7,519 bases of DNA from an uncultured Flavihumibacter sp. (GTDB lineage Bacteria; Bacteroidota; Bacteroidia; Chitinophagales; Chitinophagaceae), in assembly GCA_946481605.1 (NCBI GenBank), contig CAMLPA010000153.1:1-7519 (forward strand), written 5' to 3'. The notes under the pieces were generated by a model, which saw nothing but the letters and a program-made list of their open reading frames with translations, did no database searches and was not told the origin of the DNA. This document shows, piece by piece, positions 1 through 7,057 of this stretch (within the stretch, counting starts at the first letter, position 1; each line of letters begins with the position of its first letter). Position numbers and translations under genes: made by a program.

Positions 1-950
1 GGGTTCTTTGTTTCATGATAGGCCAGCGAGTGGTTAACGGAAGGGTAGGGCCAGTTGGCGCTGTAATAAGGCCAGGGTGTGAGCGGGAACTCGAATGTTA
101 CGGCATTACTCGTGTAAGTAGTGTCCGTGCTGTTCCAGTACCAGTTCTGGTAGGTGCCCGCGATGGTGCCTGCACCTGTGGCCGGCCATCCCTGAATTTC
201 CTGGGGGTTTACAATTTTTCCTTTGCTGTCTTTGTAGGTCAGTTCCACTTTAATGCCCGGAGTGGGATCGTTGGAGATGCGCTCCAGTTTTACATAAGGC
301 GCGGTTCCTGCCACCAGGTCACGTTGGTACTTTGGAAGGTCTTCCGGGTTGTAGGCGTACAGTTGTATCTTTTTGCTTTTGTCTTCCGTGAGGTAGAAAA
401 TGCGTACCCTGTTCACGTTGGTGGTTACTTCAAAAGGAATAATGGGCGCGAGTTTGATGAGTGCGAAATCGTTCACCACCCGCGTACCTCTTTTGTTTTT
501 CACTTCGACATCCAGGAAATACAGGTCGCTTTCCGTGAGGTATTGTGTGGAGGTCTGGAAAAGCAATTGCCCGTTGTTGGGGTTCATGATCACCGGCGCG
601 AGCAATGTGTCGTTGATGATGGAGAATATCTGCTCGTTGGTGGTGTGTTTGGTGCGGTCGAATGCTTGTTTCCAGGTACGCACCTGTTGTGGTTTCAGCA
701 GTTGCTCAGAGGTCATGGTGCCGCCGTTCGGGCCACGGTAACGTGCCTGGAGTATCTTGAATTCGAGCGGACGGCTGGAGCCATCAATCTCAGGGATTTG
801 TGATTCCTGCACCACACCCCGGGCCACGAGAATGGTGTCTTCTTTCGTGTCGATGCGGTCGCTGATGAAGCCGATTTCGGAAGGCCGTTTGCAGGAACTG
901 AAGATGCCCGCTGCAAGGATGAGGCCGTATAAAATAGATTGTTTGTTCAT
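1..950 (-). CDS. Surface lipoprotein, possibly DUF5007-type (3' end outside window)
   Basis: The reading frame opens at an ATG (950-948) and stays open to the window edge, giving 316 visible residues with no stop, so the C-terminus is missing. The N-terminus is a lipoprotein signal: a short basic start (MNKQ), a hydrophobic stretch at residues 6-17 and a lipobox F17-S18-S19-C20. Cysteine 20 should be lipidated. The rest has alternating beta-strand-like segments and no catalytic motif that I recognise. The region from about residue 266 to 311 is rich in aromatics (W270, Y271, W272, Y279, W293, Y295, Y296, W300, Y302, Y311). It starts 37 bp after the fasciclin gene and has no clear Shine-Dalgarno site, as is normal in Bacteroidota. 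It occupies the SusE/SusF position, so a surface binding role is inferred. The DUF5007 assignment comes from memory of the usual fasciclin-DUF5007 neighbourhood and is tentative; the coding call itself is firm. Confidence 0.85.
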   Translation of the reverse strand, partial: MNKQSILYGLILAAGIFSSCKRPSEIGFISDRIDTKEDTILVARGVVQESQIPEIDGSSRPLEFKILQARYRGPNGGTMTSEQLLKPQQVRTWKQAFDRTKHTTNEQIFSIINDTLLAPVIMNPNNGQLLFQTSTQYLTESDLYFLDVEVKNKRGTRVVNDFALIKLAPIIPFEVTTNVNRVRIFYLTEDKSKKIQLYAYNPEDLPKYQRDLVAGTAPYVKLERISNDPTPGIKVELTYKDSKGKIVNPQEIQGWPATGAGTIAGTYQNWYWNSTDTTYTSNAVTFEFPLTPWPYYSANWPYPSVNHSLAYHETKN

Positions 951-987
951 ATTGAATAGTATTGAACTGTTTCAGAAAAAGAAGTGA

Positions 988-1725
988 TCAACGTTGGGGC
1001 TTGTCGCGGCCTGGCCGGAAGAACAGCGTATGCGCCTCCGATTTGTCGTAGAAGCTGTCCCTGGCGCCGCCTATTACGTGCACCATGCCCGTAGTGGTTT
1101 TAATGCCTGAACTTTTGATTACTTCGTATTTGTCTTTTTCCGCGGGAGGTATACCCGTTGCGGCGGGATCGTCCCAGTTGAGGCCGATCCTTCTGCGGAT
1201 GTAGATGAACTCCGGGGTGGTGCTCATATAGTTGCTGTACACATAGCCTCCTTCCCAGGCGGCCACGGGATCGTTGTACCTTTTTTCGAGGGTCACTTTT
1301 ATGGAGTCTCCCTTTTGAGTGGTGTAGAAAGCGCCTGTGGCGTTAAGGTCCTTTCTTTCGATCCTGTTCAGTACAATGTAAATACGGAGCGAATCCTGCA
1401 GTTTCCCGAGGGGGATATCACTTAACAGGTAAGGCGTCTGGTTATTGGTCTGGTCCACCTGGTCTACCCAAACCCTGTTCAGGTATTTCCGGACGGCCAT
1501 GTTATCGGCGACGAACAACGTGGCGTTGGGCGTGTTCACGAGGTCTTTGTAACCTGCTTTTTCGATGAGTTCACCGAACAGGCTGAGTTCAGGATGATTG
1601 CGGATGAAATCGAAGGTGGTGCTGTTCACCTGTTCGTTGTGTGTGCCACCGTCGATGCGGTAATCTTCTTTTTTACAGGAAGAAAACACGAGCAGCAATG
1701 CGGCAGCGATCCAGTTATTTTTCAT
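988..1725 (-). CDS. Fasciclin (FAS1) domain lipoprotein
   Basis: This is a 245-residue protein with a lipoprotein signal peptide: MKNN start, hydrophobic residues 5-14, and lipobox F14-S15-S16-C17. The residues after the cysteine are KKED, which puts acidic residues at +3 and +4, as in Bacteroidota surface-export signals. A single FAS1 domain spans about residues 36-222. Its first conserved block is seen as ATLFVADNMAV (68-78), corresponding to the usual T-x-F-A-P-x-D-x-A-F, and its closing block as GMVHVIGG (213-220), corresponding to G-V-V-H-V-I-D. FAS1 domains generally mediate adhesion or protein and glycan binding rather than catalysis. The gene begins 12 bp after the susD stop, so the two are almost certainly co-transcribed. 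A role as an accessory surface protein of the SusC/D complex is inferred from context. The start is fixed by the signal peptide. Confidence 0.88.
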   Translation of the reverse strand: MKNNWIAAALLLVFSSCKKEDYRIDGGTHNEQVNSTTFDFIRNHPELSLFGELIEKAGYKDLVNTPNATLFVADNMAVRKYLNRVWVDQVDQTNNQTPYLLSDIPLGKLQDSLRIYIVLNRIERKDLNATGAFYTTQKGDSIKVTLEKRYNDPVAAWEGGYVYSNYMSTTPEFIYIRRRIGLNWDDPAATGIPPAEKDKYEVIKSSGIKTTTGMVHVIGGARDSFYDKSEAHTLFFRPGRDKPQR

Positions 1726-1737
1726 GGTGAAATGATT

Positions 1738-3348
1738 TTAGTTGTCGAATACTTTCCCGATCCAGTAAGAGGTTTGTACCAGTGCGGGGTTTTTACGGAT
1801 ATTGTTGTAACGAACCGGCCAGAAATAACCTTTCCGGCTGATGCGTGTGGCGTTCATGGCCGAAACATCGGGGAAACTGTTGTTGCGGATGTAATCGAAG
1901 AAGATATGTCCTTCGCCGATCAGTTCTCTTCTGCGTTCTTTCAGTATTTCTGCTACCAGTTCATTGTCTGGTGCAGTTACCTGGTTCAGGCCTGCCCGCT
2001 GGCGGGTAAGCAGCAACAGCTCTTTGGCGCGCGCAGTGTTGTTCTTTTTGGCATGCGCTTCTGCGGCCAGCAGTACCAGTTCGCTGAGCCTGAATATGGG
2101 GATATTGCTGCCCGCAAAGAAGGCGCGGTATTCTCCGGCCGTGGCCTGGTCGTCGGCAACCATGTTTTCGAACTTTTTCAGGCAGGTTACTTCGGGCCAC
2201 AGGGCAGGGTTGTCGTGGGCCGGTTCGGTCCGTGACGAATTCCAGGCGCGGAAGAACAGGTTGGCACGGCGGTCGGTGGTGGTGGCACCGCCTTCATACA
2301 GCAGCGCTTTCTTTACCAACGGTATCCAATAAACGCGGTTGTAGTTGTTGTCCAGTTCTCGTGTGGGGAACAGGGCGGTTTTGCCTTCCAGCCCGTTGCC
2401 ATTGTCGATGCGGAAGGTTTCTTCGTCTTCAGGCGAAATGTTCAGTTCAAAAACGGCTTCTGTGGATTTGCCTTTGAACATGTTTTTCACGTCCGTATCT
2501 GTGGCATAAGCGGCGAGCGCGTAATTGCCCATCGTCATGATGCTGTCGATGGCTTTTGTACAGACATCAATGAACTGATCCTTTTTATCAGGTTCGGTTC
2601 TGCTGGCAATCCACAGGGCCGCGTGTGCTTCCAGGGCCTGTGCGCTGGCTTTGTTGGCGCGGATGCCCCATTGTACGGAACCCACGGTGCCATAAGATAA
2701 CAGGCTGATGGCTTTTGTGGCATCAGAGAATACCAGTTGAAGAATATCCTTTTCCGCACTGCGCGCCAGTTTTACGGGATTTCCTTCTGCATCAATGGAT
2801 TGTTCCGTGCTTTCAATAGGATCGGTTACCAGGGGCACATCTCCCCAGATGCGCGCCAGCATAAAATACGCCAGCCCACGAAGGAAATGCGCCTCACCAA
2901 GCAGTTTGTTCTTCCTGGAAACATCGTTCCCAAAAGCGGCATCAGGCATAGACCCGATCCTGCGGATGGCCACATTGGAGAAGTTGACCACTTTATAAAA
3001 GCCGGTCCAGTCCTGGAAAGGATTTTCCATTCCTGCGGATGCCCATTCGCGTGAACTGCTTGTTACCGACAATTCGCCGGGAAGGTAAAATTTATCGTTG
3101 CCTGCGTTCCATCCTTTTCTGAAAAGATCGGTGGTAAGGTCACCATATTCAAAGAGGCGCCCATCGGCCAGCGCATCACGCAGCAGGGCATAAGTTCCCG
3201 CCACGCCTTTTTCGGCATCGTTGGCCGTTTCCCAGAACGTATCGCCATTGGCGCGGGCGTAGGGCTCCTGGTCCAGCAGTTTGGTGCAGCCCGTTAACAC
3301 AAGGCCCAGGAATAAACAATATAGAGAAAGCTTTTGCATTTGGTTCAT
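1738..3348 (-). CDS. SusD/RagB-family outer-membrane nutrient-binding lipoprotein
   Basis: SusD proteins are alpha-helical surface lipoproteins that cap the SusC channel and capture glycan or other oligomers. I chose the ATG at 3348-3346, giving 536 residues, because it places a standard lipoprotein signal at the start: hydrophobic residues 7-19 and lipobox L18-T19-G20-C21. A second in-frame ATG at 3339 would serve equally well. The frame remains open further upstream, but that extension overlaps susC and has no signal peptide. Family hallmarks are LLDQEP just after the lipid cysteine (24-29), EAHFLRGLAYFMLARIWGDV (152-171), the tetratricopeptide-like FRLSELVLLAAEA (419-431), ERRRELIGEG (471-480) followed by FDYIR (484-488), and a C-terminal NPALVQ (520-525). 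Length is normal for the family. It lies 20 bp after susC and 12 bp before the fasciclin gene. The ligand cannot be read from the sequence. Confidence 0.96.
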   Translation of the reverse strand: MNQMQKLSLYCLFLGLVLTGCTKLLDQEPYARANGDTFWETANDAEKGVAGTYALLRDALADGRLFEYGDLTTDLFRKGWNAGNDKFYLPGELSVTSSSREWASAGMENPFQDWTGFYKVVNFSNVAIRRIGSMPDAAFGNDVSRKNKLLGEAHFLRGLAYFMLARIWGDVPLVTDPIESTEQSIDAEGNPVKLARSAEKDILQLVFSDATKAISLLSYGTVGSVQWGIRANKASAQALEAHAALWIASRTEPDKKDQFIDVCTKAIDSIMTMGNYALAAYATDTDVKNMFKGKSTEAVFELNISPEDEETFRIDNGNGLEGKTALFPTRELDNNYNRVYWIPLVKKALLYEGGATTTDRRANLFFRAWNSSRTEPAHDNPALWPEVTCLKKFENMVADDQATAGEYRAFFAGSNIPIFRLSELVLLAAEAHAKKNNTARAKELLLLTRQRAGLNQVTAPDNELVAEILKERRRELIGEGHIFFDYIRNNSFPDVSAMNATRISRKGYFWPVRYNNIRKNPALVQTSYWIGKVFDN

Positions 3349-3368
3349 TTTTGAATGAAAGAACTGGT

Positions 3369-6300
3369 TTAGAAAACGAAGCGCAGGCCGAGGTTGTACC
3401 TTCTCCCCATTGGGTATCCGTCTCCGTAATCTTCCCCGCGGGCGTTCACCATGGTGGCATCCGGAACGCTGCTGGCCTGCCACTGCCATACATTGGTCAT
3501 GGCAGCATTCACCTGTATCTGTGATGCTGAAATGCGTTTGGTGATCCTTGTGGGGATGGTATAGGTTACAATGGCGTCAGATATCTTCCAGAAATCACCC
3601 CGCTCCAGGTACATGCTGGAACGACGGAAAGAGCGTACGCCACCCGCATCGGAGTAGTCCACTTCCATCCTGGGCAGGTCTGATTCTGCGCCTTTGGAGG
3701 GGTCATAGAATGAATAGTCTTCGTACAGCGTATAGGTAGCGCCCGGAAACCATACATGTGCCCTGTTGTAGCGGTCTATCTGGCGCTGCAGTGTATAGTT
3801 GTAGATCCAACTGCCGAAACTGAAGTTCGACATCACCCGAAGGCTGAAGTTGCCGAATTTCATAAAGGTGTTCACGCCGCCGATAATTTTTGGGTTGGGC
3901 GATTTGCCTTCAATGAACTTCATGTCACGCGTATCTTCGGTAATCATGAAATCACCGTCCACATCGGTGAACATCGGCATGCCCGGATAAAAATAACCGG
4001 AGGGCCAGAGTATTCCGAGGCCAAAGTCGCCGGCAATGCGCATAGGCAAGCCGTTAAGCGGGTTCACAGGAACGGTGGCGGGATCTTTCACCACACCGCG
4101 GTATTCATGCATGTAATACAGGTTGGTGGGCTGCCCCGTTACATACGCATAACCCTGACCGGTATTGATGAAGTCTCTTCCGCCGTTGGGCAGTTGCGCG
4201 ATGTAGTTCTGGTTCTGCGCCAGGTAAGTTTGCACCGACCAGGTGAATTTGTTGTTGCGTGGAAAGATGAATCCTTCCAGCGAAAGTTCCCAGCCCATGT
4301 TTACCACATCTACGAAGTTTCCTTTGGAGGATGAATAGCCGGAGTAGTCCGGGAACTGGGCGTCGAAGATGATCCCATCGGTATACTTACGGTAAGCGTC
4401 CGCTGTAATGGTAAGCCTGTCGTTGAAGAGCCCCATATCGCCGCCGATGTTCCACTGCCGGGTCTCTTCCCAGGAAAGCTGGTTGTTGGCCGGCTGGTTG
4501 TAGTTGGGGATCACGGCGCTGGTAGCGCCATAGCCGCGTACACTCAGGCGGTTGAAGGGAAGCCCGCCCACGCTGCCGATTGCCTGGTAAGCATTGTACT
4601 TCAGGTAGTCGTCGTTGTGCTGGTTTCCGTTGATGCCGTAGCTGCCACGGAGTTTGAAGAAATTGACGGTGTTTTTTACGCCATCAAAGAATGGTTCATC
4701 TGATACTACCCATCCTGCTGAAACGGCGGGAAAATTGCCCCAGCGTGAATTTTTACCGAACCTGGAAGATGCCTCGCGCCTGAAGTTCAGGCTCAGGAGG
4801 TAACGGTTTTTATAATCATACCCAATCCGCCCGTAGTAACTGATGAGCGAACTGATGGAGATATCGGAGCCCGCATTCAGGTTGTCGCGCGAGAAGCCCT
4901 GGATCACTCTTACGGCATCATTCGGACCGTTTTCCGCAGACGCGTATTCCAGTTCGGCCTGTCTGAAATTCACGGCATACCCGGCCATGGCGCTTACCTG
5001 GTGGTGGTTGAACTGCTGGCGGTACGATAAATACGGTTGCGCGTTCAGCGAATAGTTCAGGCTCCGGTTAAAGGCAGCGTAAGACTGTCCGATGGCCCGG
5101 ATGGCTGCCGGTTGAAAAAGGTTTTGTCGGCTTAACCACATCTGGCCCGAAAGTTCCGCATTGAATTGAAAATGTTTCAGGAAATCCACCGTAAGGAAAT
5201 CGTAAAGCGAAAGTTCTGTGTTGCGGTTCGTATTGTAGAGATCGGTCAGTTGCCCGGTCAGCAAAGCAAGTTCCGCTTCAGTCTGATAAAATAAGGAACT
5301 GTTGAGGGAAAGCGGACTAACGGGGAAGGTTCTGCGCGGATCACGGGAATCAAGGCCTGTTTGGCGGTTCATGTAAGCGCCCCGGAACCGGAGATCGTTC
5401 CGTACTCCTTTCGTGAAGATGTTGCTGATGCTGGAGTTCAATGTGAAACGTTCGAAGCCGGTAGCCGTTACGATTCCTTTTTCATTGTCGTAACCCATGC
5501 TGATGCGGTAGTTGGTATTTTCCGGACCACCAGAAACATCCATGAAATAGGACTGTGTTTTGCCGGTTCTGTAAAAAAGATCCTGGTAATCGTAATTGTT
5601 GTTGAACGCGGGGTTCAGACTATCAGTCAGTAACAAGGGAACGATGTACGACATTACCTCCAACCCATTGCGTTGATCGATCGGAGAGAGTACGGCGTTT
5701 TGCAGGATCTCCAGTTTTCTTCTTCTTTCAGCGGCGCCGGTATAGATCCTGAAAGGATCGGGCTTGCTGTTGATGCCGGTATAACTGGTGAAATTGAACC
5801 TTGTTTTTCCCGATCTGCCTTTTTTTGTTTTGATCACGATCACACCATTGGCGCCTCTGGAGCCGTAAATAGCGGCGGCGGAAGCATCTTTCAGGATGTC
5901 GATGGATTCAATGTCTTCCATGTTCAGCGAAGCGAGGAAATCGATATTGGTTACGTCAACGCCGCCAAGTTCTTCCAGACTGGTGGGCACGCCATCGATT
6001 ACATACAGCGGATTGCTTAAGCCCTTGGCATCATCCACATTGGTGGAAATGGAAGTTGTTCCCCTGATCTGGATACCGCCGGCGGCGCCGGGTGCGCCTG
6101 TTCTTACCACAGCCTGCAGTCCCGCGGCTTTACCAGCGAGGGCGGAGACCAGGTTGGTGGTGGGAATGTCCAGCAACTCACTCACTTTCACACTGGAAGC
6201 GGCGGAGGTCATATTCCTTTTGCGTGTGGTGCCGTAGCCGATTACCACTGTTTCTTCAAAAGTGGAAGCGATGCGGGTGAGTACAATGTTCAGTCCGTTC

Positions 6301-6677
6301 GTAGCGCCTACAGTCACTTCTTTGGTTTCGAATCCAACGGAGGTGATGATGAGCTGGTCGCCGGGATTGGCGTCGATGGTGAATTTTCCATCTTCTCCGG
6401 ATACCGTTCCTTTTCGTGTGCCCTTCACTGATATACTGGCGCCGGAAACGGGTTTTCCGTCGTCGCCAAGTATGGTACCTGAAATAGGGGCGGTTTCAGG
6501 TTTTCGTGGTAAATGACTACCCTTTTTGAATCCTGAAGAAATACTGTTGGCAGGAGGATGGACTTTTTCGTGCGCCATTGTGCCCGTACAATAAAATAAC
6601 AGGAGCAGTCCCGGCAGCAGACTTTTGTACGCTCCGGGAGGGGCAGGATGCCCTTTGCAGAAAACGTTGAGCAGCAT
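3369..6677 (-). CDS. SusC/RagA-family TonB-dependent outer-membrane transporter
   Basis: SusC proteins import oligomers across the outer membrane using TonB and the proton-motive force. I chose the ATG at 6677-6675 (1102 residues) because it directly precedes a signal peptide: positively charged residues up to K18, a leucine-rich core at 20-30, and probable cleavage after A35. The frame is open for another 103 codons upstream to a TTG at 6986, but that stretch contains no signal peptide and runs through the promoter. Domains in order are a carboxypeptidase-regulatory-like beta-sandwich (about 63-134), a TonB-box region EETVVIGYG (141-149), the plug with IQIRGTTS (202-209), NPLYVIDGVP (222-231) and the SusC signature around ILKDASAAAIYGSRGANGV (261-279), then a beta-barrel ending RRYNLGLRFVF with a terminal phenylalanine. 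There is no STN domain ahead of the beta-sandwich, so signalling to an anti-sigma factor is not expected. This fits control by the adjacent LacI-type regulator. susD follows after 20 bp. Confidence 0.97.
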   Translation of the reverse strand: MLLNVFCKGHPAPPGAYKSLLPGLLLLFYCTGTMAHEKVHPPANSISSGFKKGSHLPRKPETAPISGTILGDDGKPVSGASISVKGTRKGTVSGEDGKFTIDANPGDQLIITSVGFETKEVTVGATNGLNIVLTRIASTFEETVVIGYGTTRKRNMTSAASSVKVSELLDIPTTNLVSALAGKAAGLQAVVRTGAPGAAGGIQIRGTTSISTNVDDAKGLSNPLYVIDGVPTSLEELGGVDVTNIDFLASLNMEDIESIDILKDASAAAIYGSRGANGVIVIKTKKGRSGKTRFNFTSYTGINSKPDPFRIYTGAAERRRKLEILQNAVLSPIDQRNGLEVMSYIVPLLLTDSLNPAFNNNYDYQDLFYRTGKTQSYFMDVSGGPENTNYRISMGYDNEKGIVTATGFERFTLNSSISNIFTKGVRNDLRFRGAYMNRQTGLDSRDPRRTFPVSPLSLNSSLFYQTEAELALLTGQLTDLYNTNRNTELSLYDFLTVDFLKHFQFNAELSGQMWLSRQNLFQPAAIRAIGQSYAAFNRSLNYSLNAQPYLSYRQQFNHHQVSAMAGYAVNFRQAELEYASAENGPNDAVRVIQGFSRDNLNAGSDISISSLISYYGRIGYDYKNRYLLSLNFRREASSRFGKNSRWGNFPAVSAGWVVSDEPFFDGVKNTVNFFKLRGSYGINGNQHNDDYLKYNAYQAIGSVGGLPFNRLSVRGYGATSAVIPNYNQPANNQLSWEETRQWNIGGDMGLFNDRLTITADAYRKYTDGIIFDAQFPDYSGYSSSKGNFVDVVNMGWELSLEGFIFPRNNKFTWSVQTYLAQNQNYIAQLPNGGRDFINTGQGYAYVTGQPTNLYYMHEYRGVVKDPATVPVNPLNGLPMRIAGDFGLGILWPSGYFYPGMPMFTDVDGDFMITEDTRDMKFIEGKSPNPKIIGGVNTFMKFGNFSLRVMSNFSFGSWIYNYTLQRQIDRYNRAHVWFPGATYTLYEDYSFYDPSKGAESDLPRMEVDYSDAGGVRSFRRSSMYLERGDFWKISDAIVTYTIPTRITKRISASQIQVNAAMTNVWQWQASSVPDATMVNARGEDYGDGYPMGRRYNLGLRFVF

Positions 6678-6806
6678 AGTTGCGTTTTGGTTATGAATAA
6701 TGGTAATTAGAGACCAGGTTCTGAAGTCGGTTGCAATTGTTTGAGCATTTCCGTTAAAATGTAATTTGTCTTTGAATATTTCCTTCTTTGGACAATAAGA
6801 TTCCAG

Positions 6807-6830
6807 CCGGTAGCCTGTCCGGGCTTCCGG
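6807..6830 (-). promoter_or_regulatory. Hairpin in the susC leader
   Basis: On the transcribed strand the arms read CCGG-A-AGCC and GGCT-A-CCGG around the six-base loop CGGACA. This gives two 4-bp G/C-rich stems separated by an A-A mismatch. No T-run follows on either strand, so it is not an intrinsic terminator. It lies about 130 nt upstream of the susC ATG. It could affect mRNA stability, or be a binding site for an antisense RNA; both are inferences. The stem is short enough that chance is possible. Confidence 0.4.
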
Positions 6831-6956
6831 AGAAATTTTCCCGCTCCATGGGCGTTTTGTTTTACGCTTCAGGATTTTTGGGGTTGATCTGAAAAAGGTA
6901 AAAACTACCGGCGTTTCAAAGCGCGCACTGGTTGGTTGTACGCCGGGTTGCTGATT

Positions 6957-6986
6957 TAAAATTAGCGGTATTGGAATGAAAACCAA
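6957..6986 (-). promoter_or_regulatory. Predicted promoter of the susC operon
   Basis: On the minus strand a TTG (6986-6984) is followed after 19 bp by TAATTTTA (6964-6957). The Bacteroidota primary-sigma consensus is TTG near -33 and TAnnTTTG near -7 with about 19-21 bp between them. Here every fixed position matches except the last G, which is A. Transcription would start near 6950-6953, giving a leader of about 275 nt. The AACGTT cluster lies just upstream, between about -49 and -76. The match is to a short degenerate consensus, so the call is moderate. Confidence 0.55.
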
Positions 6987-7000
6987 GAACAGAGGGAGAG

Positions 7001-7028
7001 AACGTTGCCGGTAACGTTACCGAACGTT
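7001..7028. promoter_or_regulatory. Predicted LacI-family operator cluster (three AACGTT cores)
   Basis: The hexamer AACGTT, itself a palindrome, occurs at 7001-7006, 7013-7018 and 7023-7028. The centres are 12 and 10 bp apart, close to one helical turn. The middle copy is the heart of a perfect 14-bp palindrome, CGGTAACGTTACCG (7009-7022). LacI/GalR-family regulators typically bind palindromes with a central CpG, and this cluster sits 29 bp beyond the stop codon of such a regulator and just upstream of the susC promoter candidate. That the neighbouring regulator binds here is inference. Confidence 0.7.
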
Positions 7029-7057
7029 TCTTGAAAGGGAATTGGGTGTTTTTTCTA

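Larger units (their letters stand above)
6678..7057 (-). other. Intergenic control region and susC leader
   Basis: This 380-bp stretch separates the regulator stop codon from the susC ATG. It contains the AACGTT cluster (7001-7028), a promoter candidate (6957-6986) and a leader of roughly 275 nt with one hairpin (6807-6830). No intrinsic terminator is visible after the regulator gene: there is no stem followed by a T-run in the direction of transcription, so read-through from the regulator is possible. I found no convincing protein-coding gene and no recognisable riboswitch. The last 40 nt before the susC ATG are A/T-rich without a clear Shine-Dalgarno site. Confidence 0.75.

Noticed and set aside
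15..803. Plus-strand open frame of 262 codons
   Set aside because: It is the shadow of the minus-strand lipoprotein gene. It lacks recognisable domains, whereas the minus strand has a lipobox and a continuous, protein-like translation.
989..996. CAACGTTG palindrome at the end of the FAS1 gene
   Set aside because: It is a single copy of the operator core with little flanking symmetry, lying in coding sequence. One or two such hexamers are expected by chance.
3349..3489. Extended N-terminus of SusD (47 extra codons)
   Set aside because: The extension overlaps the end of susC, is rich in Arg and Gly like out-of-frame translation, and would bury the lipoprotein signal that starts at 3348.
5445..5453. 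GAAACGTTC inside susC, reverse complement of one operator copy at 7022-7030
   Set aside because: It is a single 9-mer in coding sequence without clustering or a nearby promoter. Other lone AACGTT copies, such as 6663-6668, are also explained by codons.
6585..6599. Possible lipobox in the SusC signal peptide (LFYC, residues 27-30)
   Set aside because: F and Y at the -2 and -1 positions do not fit a lipobox, and SusC proteins are integral beta-barrels. The cysteine is part of the hydrophobic core.
6754..6849. A 31-codon open frame (MERENFSG...) in the susC leader
   Set aside because: It has an ATG but no ribosome-binding signal, no signal peptide and no recognisable motif. A frame this short is expected by chance.
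6893..6919. Second promoter candidate, TTG-N16-TACCTTTT on the minus strand
   Set aside because: The spacing is short for Bacteroidota promoters and the match is no better than that of the candidate at 6957-6986. It is kept only as a weak alternative.
7001..7057. Operator palindrome as an intrinsic terminator of the regulator gene
   Set aside because: The 14-bp palindrome has no loop and no T-run follows it in the direction of transcription.
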